A stretch of 64,000 nt of DNA from Gilliamella apis (GTDB lineage: Bacteria; Pseudomonadota; Gammaproteobacteria; Enterobacterales; Orbaceae): the NCBI RefSeq assembly GCF_002142155.1, contig NZ_NASD01000009.1:34476-98475 (forward strand). Direction: 5' to 3'. The position numbers were made by a program, and so were the translations under genes. Within the stretch, counting starts at the first letter, position 1. Each line of letters opens with the position of its first letter. Of this stretch, positions 57,707-64,000 are shown in pieces. The notes under the pieces are model-generated. The model made no database searches. It was given only the letters and a program-made list of their open reading frames with translations, and was not told where the DNA came from.

Positions 57707-58141
57707 ATGATGAAAAAATTTTATTTACTGATTATTTTCTTATTACCATTTTACAGAAGTAACTCTGCAATGGCCGAAGAAAAAGCTATTGAGGTAAATC
57801 CTATTAAGGAAGCATCAATAGTGACAAAAATAAATACTCAGTCTCAATACACTTCTTATGACCTGATAAAAAATTTATCCAGGGATGATGCGCTAAAGAA
57901 ATTTCCTTCCTATAAAAAAGAAACATATATTTTAGGAACTAATGAAGGTCTAATAACAGAATTTAGGATAGGCCTGCTTAATATTTTCAAACCAGACGAA
58001 ATTAAGCAGGGGAAAATTAAAATAACAGAAATAACTTGGCAAATTAATGCTAAAGAAAATTTAACAGTTTGGTATCATTTACAAAAAGAGCAATGGTTGC
58101 CTATTGACCATTATATTTGGGATAAAGATCTGCTGTTTTAA
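57707..58141 (+). CDS. Exported protein of unknown function
   Basis: This 144-residue protein has a signal peptide (MMKKFYLLIIFLLPFYRSNS, cleaved near SAMAEE). The mature part has DLIKNLSRDDALKKFPSYKK, EFRIGLLNIFKPDEIKQGKI and WQINAKENLTVWYHLQKEQW. No cysteines and no family recognised. Two adjacent ATG codons (57707, 57710) can start it and no clear Shine-Dalgarno is visible. It follows the DUF262/HNH gene by 103 nt with no terminator between, so cotranscription is possible but no functional link is shown. Confidence 0.6.
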   Translation: MMKKFYLLIIFLLPFYRSNSAMAEEKAIEVNPIKEASIVTKINTQSQYTSYDLIKNLSRDDALKKFPSYKKETYILGTNEGLITEFRIGLLNIFKPDEIKQGKIKITEITWQINAKENLTVWYHLQKEQWLPIDHYIWDKDLLF

Positions 58142-58147
58142 TCTGTT

Positions 58148-58215
58148 AAAAATAGTTTGCCACCAATAACAACACTATCTAAAATTTAATAAAACGATTT
58201 GAGCAAACTATTTTT
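58148..58215. terminator. Long-loop inverted repeat between the convergent exported-protein gene and proP
   Basis: AAAAATAGTTTGC (58148-58160) and GCAAACTATTTTT (58203-58215) are perfect 13-bp arms separated by 42 nt. The outer T run suits a plus-strand terminator, but the loop is long. Confidence 0.5.
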
Positions 58216-58268
58216 TAGTTACCCGCGACTATATTAATAATTTTATTATCTATTTGAAATAGCATTCT

Positions 58269-59768
58269 TTAATCCAATTTAGGATGCTGATCAACCAATT
58301 CTTGCCTTTTATTTTGTAGTTCTTCGATTTGTTGATCAATATCTTCAACTTCACCCTCGATAGAATCAAAATGTTCAGATAAGAGTGCTTTGGCCTCATG
58401 GCGATTAGCCGCAGTTGGAGTCGTATTGTGCAATGGTTTTTTAGCTGTTTCGTGCATTGCAAGACCAGTAATAACACCAATAAAACCTATCATCATTAAG
58501 TAATAAGCTGGCATAAATAAATTGCCGGTTGCTTCAACTAACCATGCCACTAGTGTTGGTGTTAACCCAGCAACGATAATCACAATATTAAAAATACTGG
58601 CAATGGCACTATAACGAATATTAGTTGGAAACATTGCCGGCAATATTGAAGTAATAATTCCAGTGAAACAGTTTATGAATAACGCTAAAATAAACACCCC
58701 TAAAAAGACGAGAGGAATATGCTGGCTATTAATTAACACAAATGCTGGATAAGACAAAAGCAGTAAGCCTATACTACCAATCAATATAAAGGGCTTCCGA
58801 CCTATTTTGTCACTTAATAAGCCAACTATGGGTTGAATAATTAACATCCCAACCATAATAGCAATAATAATTAGTAAGCCGTGCTCAGTATCATAATTGA
58901 GGTTATGTGCTAAATAGCTTGGCATATAAGTTAATAATAGGTAAAAAGATACATTAGTCACAATTATCAATCCGGCACAAATTAAAATATGTCGCCAATA
59001 TTGGCTAATAATTTGCTTTAGTGCAGTAGTTGATGAAGTTTCAGCTATGTTCTCTGATTGTCTGGCATCGAGGTGTTGTTGAAAAGTTGGGGTTTCTTCT
59101 GAAATATGGTGCAATATAAAGCTAATTATACCTAAAGGTAAAGCGATTAAAAATGGGATACGCCAGCCCCAATTGTACAATGCCGACTGACTAAGTAGCA
59201 TAGACAAAAATACCACTAGCCCTGCCCCTAAAATAAATCCAACCATTGAACCAAAATCAAGCCAGCCACCAATAAAACCTCGTTTACGATCAGGTGAATA
59301 TTCAGCAACTACCGTTGCTGAACCTGAATATTCGCCTCCGATTGAAAAACCTTGAGCTAATTTAACAATTAATAACAGAACTGGCGAGGTAACACCAATC
59401 GTTTCATAAGTGGGGATAAGGCCAATACAAAACGTGCTTAATGACATAATTACTAAACTAATCGATAACACTTTTTGACGGCCAATATTGTCACCAATTA
59501 AGCCAAAAATAATGCCACCTAATGGACGAATGAAAAAGGGAATCGAAAAAGTTGATAGCGCAGCAATAATTTGTACACTAGGAGATATATGAGGAAAAAA
59601 TATCTGTCCGATAATATAAGCCAAAAAGCTGTATACCCCAAAATCATACCATTCAATAGCATTACTAAAAGCAGATGCCCAAGTCGCTTTTTTTAATTGA
59701 TTATCATCAATAATGGGAATATCAGTAATATCTAACGGTTTTTTCTTAATTTTATTCACTTTTGCCAT
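58269..59768 (-). CDS. proP: ProP-type osmoprotectant/proton symporter (MFS)
   Basis: The 499-residue MFS protein has twelve membrane segments, with ATWASAFSNAIEWYDFGVYS, RPLGGIIFGLIGDNIGRQKV, KLAQGFSIGGEYSGSATVVA and EYSPDRKRGFIGGWLDFGSM, as in ProP. It ends with a hydrophilic coiled coil (EDIDQQIEELQNKRQELVDQ, then HPKLD), the osmosensing hallmark of E. coli ProP. It imports proline, glycine betaine and similar solutes under osmotic stress. It stands alone, convergent with the exported-protein gene. Confidence 0.94.
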   Translation of the reverse strand: MAKVNKIKKKPLDITDIPIIDDNQLKKATWASAFSNAIEWYDFGVYSFLAYIIGQIFFPHISPSVQIIAALSTFSIPFFIRPLGGIIFGLIGDNIGRQKVLSISLVIMSLSTFCIGLIPTYETIGVTSPVLLLIVKLAQGFSIGGEYSGSATVVAEYSPDRKRGFIGGWLDFGSMVGFILGAGLVVFLSMLLSQSALYNWGWRIPFLIALPLGIISFILHHISEETPTFQQHLDARQSENIAETSSTTALKQIISQYWRHILICAGLIIVTNVSFYLLLTYMPSYLAHNLNYDTEHGLLIIIAIMVGMLIIQPIVGLLSDKIGRKPFILIGSIGLLLLSYPAFVLINSQHIPLVFLGVFILALFINCFTGIITSILPAMFPTNIRYSAIASIFNIVIIVAGLTPTLVAWLVEATGNLFMPAYYLMMIGFIGVITGLAMHETAKKPLHNTTPTAANRHEAKALLSEHFDSIEGEVEDIDQQIEELQNKRQELVDQHPKLD

Positions 59769-60250
59769 TAAATACCGCCTTTTAAATTAATCAATATTAA
59801 GATTTAAATCCAAATAATTAACTTTAATCAGCTACTATGCCAAACAGAAGTAATTATCATTACCAGACTTGATGTACTTTTCTGTTGAAAGTGTACAATT
59901 ATTATTAATAGAAGGTCATATCACAATGATTGATATAGTAAAAAGATAAAATCATAAAGTTATAAAACTGTATAAAAAGTAACACTAACAAATAATTAGA
60001 GTTTTCTAAGTGACTAGATAAAGAATTAAGTTAAAACTTTAATCACATATAATTGCAAATTTAGTTTTGTTTATACGAATAATACACCAAAGAGTATAAC
60101 CAAAATTATATACCTAAAATCAGCAAAAAAAACGCTTTTATCACATCATTTTATCATCTCCTTTTTTTGATCATGTAATGAGGTCTATAGCTAGTAACCT
60201 TATCTATAATCCTTTAAAATGATATTACTTAAACTGATGAGGTATTCCCT
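59769..60250. other. Divergent proP/ypfJ intergenic region
   Basis: This 482-nt AT-rich stretch should hold promoters for both genes. I found no ORF with a ribosome binding site, no strong hairpin and no CRP consensus match. An incomplete repeat around GTAC at 59873 and 59892 is not convincing. Confidence 0.4.
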
Positions 60251-61120
60251 ATGCGTTGGAGAAACCAAAGAGAGAGTGATAACATTGAAGATCGCCGCTC
60301 ACAATCAGGAAGTGATATTGGAACAAGGATTCCAATTGGTGGTAAAGGTAAAATTGTTTTATTTATTGTCGTGTTAGTTGCTGGTTATTACGGCGTTGAT
60401 TTAACTGGCTTACTGAATAGCAATCTGATTGATTTAGACGATACCACATCCATATCATCAACATCGCCTGTTGATAATAGTTCTATAAATAATAATGCAA
60501 CTAAATTTACCTCAACTATCTTGGCCAGTACTGAAGATTATTGGAGTCAAGAGTTTCAACAATTAGGTAAAACCTATATTGCGCCTAAATTAGTTCTTTA
60601 TAGTGGTGCAACTCGAACTGCATGTGGCACAGGTCAAGCAATGATGGGGCCATTTTATTGTAATCTCGATCAAACGGTTTACCTTGATCTATCATTTTAT
60701 CAAGAGATGAAACAACGCCTAGGTGGCGGTGGTGATTTTGCTCAAGGCTATGTGATTGCCCACGAAGTAGGACATCATGTACAAAACTTACTTGGAATTT
60801 TGGCTAGGGTTGAACAATTAAGGCTAAATCAATCTAACGAAACCAGTAACCAGTTATCAGTCAAGCTTGAACTACAAGCCGATTGTTATGCTGGATTATG
60901 GGGAAATGCTATGCAAAAACAGAATATTTTAGAGATGGGTGATATCGAACAAGCCTTAAATACCGTACAAGCAATTGGCGATGATCGCTTACAACAGCAA
61001 AATAATGGTTATATAATTCCTGATAGTTTTACCCATGGTTCATCAAAACAACGTTATAACTGGTTTAAACGTGGTTTTGATAGTGGAGCAATTAATCAGT
61101 GCAATACATTTATTCAATAA
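60251..61120 (+). CDS. ypfJ: Neutral zinc metallopeptidase YpfJ
   Basis: The 289-residue protein has a basic cytosolic start ([20 protein letters not shown]), one membrane anchor ([18 protein letters not shown], ~33-50) and an extracytoplasmic catalytic domain. The zinc motif HEVGHH lies at 171-176, preceded by [10 protein letters not shown]. Other family segments are [40 protein letters not shown] and [16 protein letters not shown]. Its physiological substrate is unknown. It precedes surE by 22 nt. Confidence 0.95.
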   Translation: MRWRNQRESDNIEDRRSQSGSDIGTRIPIGGKGKIVLFIVVLVAGYYGVDLTGLLNSNLIDLDDTTSISSTSPVDNSSINNNATKFTSTILASTEDYWSQEFQQLGKTYIAPKLVLYSGATRTACGTGQAMMGPFYCNLDQTVYLDLSFYQEMKQRLGGGGDFAQGYVIAHEVGHHVQNLLGILARVEQLRLNQSNETSNQLSVKLELQADCYAGLWGNAMQKQNILEMGDIEQALNTVQAIGDDRLQQQNNGYIIPDSFTHGSSKQRYNWFKRGFDSGAINQCNTFIQ

Positions 61121-61142
61121 GGAAATTAAAAAGGAAATAAGT

Positions 61143-61922
61143 ATGTCGAAAAAATTAGTCAACCGAGTTTTATTAGTTAATGATGATGGAATTGATGCAC
61201 CTGGGATCCGAATTTTAAAAAGTATTGCTGAAAAGATCGCCAACGAAGTTTGGATAGTCGCACCAGTTGTTGATCAAAGTGGTGTTTCTTGTTCAGTTAG
61301 TTTGAAATCACCATTTCGCGTACAAAAGCGTAACCAAACAGAATATGCAGTTTATGGTACACCGGCAGATTGTTCGTTATTTGCCATCAAATCATTAATG
61401 GCGAAACAATTGCCTGATTTGGTTCTATCTGGGATTAACAATGGTTCAAATTTAGGCTTTGAAACTGTATTATCAGGAACGGTTGGCGCCGCAATGATGG
61501 CTATGACACTCGGTGTGCCAGCAATCGCATTGAGTCAAGTGAGTAGTGAAGACAATATACCAACAGATTGGCATTGTTCAACTCATCTTGCTGAGTCAGT
61601 GATAAGACAATTGCTATCCCTAACGACACCAAAGAATACTTGTTTTAATATTAATTTTCCTAATTGCCGAGCAGAGCAAATAAAAGGAATTAAAATCACC
61701 AAACAAGGGACTGCTGATGTTAGCAAATTTGTGGTTGCTGAAACACAAGATCCTGAAGGCCATGAATATTTTTGGTTTAGAGCACAACGCAACCAAAATG
61801 TGCTTGATGATGATAAAGAGCTCGATGCAGCCAATAATGGCTATGTCGCGATTACACCATTACATTATGAACGTACTGATTACGACTTTTATCAACAAAT
61901 AAAAGCTACCTTTAACGTTTAA
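61143..61922 (+). CDS. surE: 5'/3'-nucleotidase SurE
   Basis: From ATG 61143 the enzyme has 259 residues. This start is preferred, since AAGGAAAT precedes it and longer upstream frames overlap ypfJ. It has LLVNDDGIDAPGIRIL with the metal ligands Asp14 and Asp15, VAPVVDQSGVSCSVSLKSPF, YGTPADCSLFAIK and LSGINNGSNLGFETVLSGTV. It releases phosphate from nucleoside monophosphates and polyphosphates. In E. coli surE is near pcm and truD; here it follows ypfJ. Confidence 0.97.
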   Translation: MSKKLVNRVLLVNDDGIDAPGIRILKSIAEKIANEVWIVAPVVDQSGVSCSVSLKSPFRVQKRNQTEYAVYGTPADCSLFAIKSLMAKQLPDLVLSGINNGSNLGFETVLSGTVGAAMMAMTLGVPAIALSQVSSEDNIPTDWHCSTHLAESVIRQLLSLTTPKNTCFNINFPNCRAEQIKGIKITKQGTADVSKFVVAETQDPEGHEYFWFRAQRNQNVLDDDKELDAANNGYVAITPLHYERTDYDFYQQIKATFNV

Positions 61923-61945
61923 CTTTTTGTTTGATGGAATTAATG

Positions 61946-61980
61946 CGTCTTCCTTGATTAGCTAAAAAATCAGGAAGACG
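61946..61980. terminator. Bidirectional terminator between surE and the efflux gene
   Basis: CGTCTTCCTTGATT (61946-61959) and AATCAGGAAGACG (61968-61980) pair over 13 bp with one bulged T and an 8-nt loop. It lies between two convergent genes. Confidence 0.75.
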
Positions 61981-62007
61981 TAAAATATAAATATAAAGCT
62001 TTTGAAA

Positions 62008-63189
62008 TTATTTCTTAACCAATGCACAAAAGACAAAAGAAATAGTAACCATCACTAAGCCAATCCAATAAATTATTTCATGACCATATGCTTGTGATGC
62101 AAAACCTTGAATAATCCCAGCCAAAATAATACTACAAATAATGCCATTATTAAATAAAGTTGAAGCAACGCCCATTCGAGTTGGTAACAAATCTTGGAAA
62201 TAGATAATACCAATATTGGCAACGATGCCAATAAATAGTGCGTTAAAAAGCTGCAATACATATAACATGGTTGGGTCAGTGAATAAAATCATACCAATAT
62301 AAAATAAAATTCCGCAAATGATAGCGATAAAAAATAGATTGCGCTTACCTAATGCGGGTACCATATAACCAGCAATTATCATTACTGGAATCTCAATCCC
62401 TGCAGCCAACCCCATTAACGCACCAGGTAATGAATCAGAAAGATGCAATACCTTTTCAACATAAATTGGCATATCGATAATATACATCATATTAGCAGTC
62501 CACATAAAAATAGTAGAAAGTAGCAAACACATCACATTACGATTAGTAAAAATTGATTGATTAGCGGTAGCTAACTGACTAGGACTAAGTGAGCTGATTG
62601 ACTTCTTTTCTACTGGTGGTAAAAAAACTGCTACTACAAACATGGATATGATAAACATCGACATCGCACATAAATACATTGAGGTAAAACCATAATGGAT
62701 AGCTAAACCAAATGATAATGGCGGACCAATAACCCATGCCAATGATAATTGTGCTCTAATCAATGAATTAAAGGCAACGGCATTTCTGCCACTTTTTTCA
62801 GCATATTCGCGCGCCATAGCAAAAACTTGTGGCATGGCAGCCGAAGCTAATGCTGCAAAAAATACGCCTAATGTAATTAATACATAATAGTTACGCGAAT
62901 AAGCAAAAATCAGACTATTTGCTAACCCCATCAAGCAACAAAAAATAACAATCTTACGTCTGTCACCTTTGTTGTCTGAATATTTAGCTAGCAAATAACT
63001 ACCAATAATACTGGCTAATGCATTAATTGAGAAAAATAAACCTACTAAACGAGGGTCAGCACCCACTTCAAATGATAAGAAACGACTTAAGGTAGGTGAT
63101 TGCAATGCACCAGCGACACCAATAATAAATGTAGTTACTAAAAAAGCGCCAAAAATTACGCTCGGTTTTCGAAGAGATGATGAAGTCAT
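62008..63189 (-). CDS. SetA/SetB-type sugar efflux transporter (MFS)
   Basis: The 393-residue protein has twelve membrane segments and the family features GALQSPTLSRFLSFEVGADP, SIIGSYLLAKYSDNKGDRRK, MPQVFAMAREYAEKSGRNAV and RAQLSLAWVIGPPLSFGLAI. These match the SET family, which exports sugars and sugar analogues across the inner membrane. Which of SetA, SetB or SetC it corresponds to is unclear. It ends 28 nt from the surE-shared terminator and stands alone. Confidence 0.9.
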   Translation of the reverse strand: MTSSSLRKPSVIFGAFLVTTFIIGVAGALQSPTLSRFLSFEVGADPRLVGLFFSINALASIIGSYLLAKYSDNKGDRRKIVIFCCLMGLANSLIFAYSRNYYVLITLGVFFAALASAAMPQVFAMAREYAEKSGRNAVAFNSLIRAQLSLAWVIGPPLSFGLAIHYGFTSMYLCAMSMFIISMFVVAVFLPPVEKKSISSLSPSQLATANQSIFTNRNVMCLLLSTIFMWTANMMYIIDMPIYVEKVLHLSDSLPGALMGLAAGIEIPVMIIAGYMVPALGKRNLFFIAIICGILFYIGMILFTDPTMLYVLQLFNALFIGIVANIGIIYFQDLLPTRMGVASTLFNNGIICSIILAGIIQGFASQAYGHEIIYWIGLVMVTISFVFCALVKK

Positions 63190-64000
63190 AATAGGAACTT
63201 AACAATATGATAATGTGTAACAATTATATCCCTAAAAGTAGTGCGAATATAGGCTTTAGTTAGATCATTAGCTAATTATTCAAGCAATAGTTAATTTTAA
63301 TAATAAAATAAATTTGTGCTAATCATTTTTTCACCATTAAATTAATCATTCTAGTTTGGAATAAAAATCTTATTTCAACATTATTCTTTTAATCGATTTT
63401 CCCAATTCATTACTTAACCAACTTTCTTTGATTTTTATACTATATTATTAAAGAAATAACTTAATACAGTAATAAATTAGTTATCTTTAGGTAAACCTTG
63501 CTTAGGTGATTACCGAATTAATAAAAAAGCAAATTGTTCGTAAGGAAGATAAAATTTATTAACTAAATCAAATTTCTTAAGTAAATTATCAATAGTATTA
63601 GAATTTTGTACTATTAAGCTTCGTCAAGTTAAATAAACATTTATGTTAAGATTGCCAATAATTTGTAATCCTCATGACGTAGTTTTAGATCTCTTTTCTA
63701 ATATAGAAAGAACTCTTTATTTGATGATTAAATATTAGTAGTAATAGAGGATAACAAATGAGTTTTTTAAGAAGATTTCTTAATTTTAATTCGAAAAAAG
63801 ACAAAAATTTAATATTTTTAATTATCCAAAAACCCCTTTCCTCAAAATTTTTAAACATCATTCTTAATGCAAAAATTTGAGCCAAAAAAGTTTTGATATC
63901 TTAGTTATTAATGAAGAAGCAAATAGATAAGTGACATGGTTTAGTAAAACTAAAATAATATATAAACTTGGTAAATTGATTTGAATCAATATGATAGATA
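63190..64000. other. AT-rich region with no long gene at the right edge
   Basis: These 811 nt contain no ORF over about 70 codons. The left half should hold the efflux gene promoter. The right half has two short plus-strand frames, one of them with a strong Shine-Dalgarno sequence (63758). The segment has the look of decayed coding sequence. Confidence 0.5.
63758..63930 (+). pseudogene. Possible frameshifted small gene remnant
   Basis: ATG 63758 is preceded by AGAGGA (63746-63751) at good spacing. It opens a 40-codon frame that begins MSFLRRFLNFNSKKDKNLIF and ends at 63880. A +1 frame entered near 63866 continues CKNLSQKSFDILVINEEANR before a stop near 63928. The join is consistent with a single-base shift in one ~60-codon gene. 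No family was recognised, and a real short 40-residue protein is the alternative. Confidence 0.3.

Noticed and set aside
54944..58268. Mobile element carrying the DUF262/HNH gene
   Set aside because: No transposase, integrase, tRNA end, target-site duplication or terminal repeats were found at the edges, so only an accessory patch is claimed.
61035..61142. N-terminal extension of surE to 61035
   Set aside because: It lies entirely inside the ypfJ coding region, has no family similarity, and ATG 61143 has a good ribosome binding site directly before the SurE signature.
63685..63885. A 66-codon minus-strand frame near the right edge
   Set aside because: No ribosome binding site was seen for it, and the opposing plus-strand ORF at 63758 has a strong one. 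The composition looks like antisense of AT-rich DNA.

Overview
The window reads as a continuous chromosomal stretch of an AT-rich gammaproteobacterium. Gene content and order (lptM-lysA-dapF-DUF484-xerC-yigB-uvrD, rpoZ-spoT-recG, pmbA/darP, holD-rimI, queF-queC-yhhQ, ypfJ-surE) resemble the Enterobacterales/Pasteurellaceae core. The strong A+T bias and small intergenic spaces suggest a host-associated lineage such as Orbaceae (Gilliamella-like gut symbionts). That assignment is inference from composition and content, not from a marker search. No rRNA, tRNA, CRISPR array, insertion sequence or prophage was recognised.

Layout. 1-540: N-terminal part of an amino-acid-type ABC solute-binding protein running off the left edge. 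725-4960: a four-carbon sugar-acid locus, with a DUF1537 kinase and KdgT-type permease on the minus strand, diverging from a PdxA2-type dehydrogenase and a DeoR-type regulator across a 19-bp perfect inverted repeat and a candidate CRP site. 5028-12987: ndk, then pbpC and the alpha-2-macroglobulin gene yfhM. 13241-15110: queuosine block queF-queC-yhhQ with a preQ1-I riboswitch in front of queF and a weaker candidate in front of yhhQ. 15314-21670: DUF1090 protein, coaA, yihI, a small membrane ORF, hemN, rsmC, holD-rimI and a thiamine pyrophosphokinase. 21747-23060: two secreted proteins, one adhesin-E-like. 23163-30725: cyaY, convergent with the uvrD and lptM-to-yigB block. 31116-37977: a complete L-ascorbate (ula) regulon, ulaR-ulaG on plus and ulaAB(fused)-ulaC-ulaF-ulaD-ulaE on minus, separated by a 424-bp control region with a perfect CRP palindrome and a 17-bp perfect inverted repeat. 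38132-54910: housekeeping genes (recG, spoT, rpoZ, cinA-like, SulP, pmbA, darP, ppa, a cold-shock gene with a cspA-type leader, gapA, mutS, dld). 55138-58141: a small accessory patch with an orphan membrane protein, a stand-alone DUF262/HNH (GmrSD-like) protein and an orphan secreted protein. 58269-63189: proP, ypfJ, surE and a SetA/B-type efflux transporter. 63190-64000: no long gene, but a short ORF with a good ribosome binding site that looks like a frameshifted remnant.

How it works together. Two catabolic modules (C4 sugar acids to DHAP; ascorbate to D-xylulose 5-phosphate) have the same design: a divergent promoter region, a local DeoR-type regulator, a CRP-like site and a long perfect palindrome that is the obvious operator candidate. 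Queuosine supply appears controlled at translation by its own precursor. Thiamine pyrophosphokinase points to salvage of thiamine. The most interesting non-core items are the two preQ1-type leaders, the two long operator-like palindromes, the DUF262/HNH patch and the fused UlaA-UlaB transporter.
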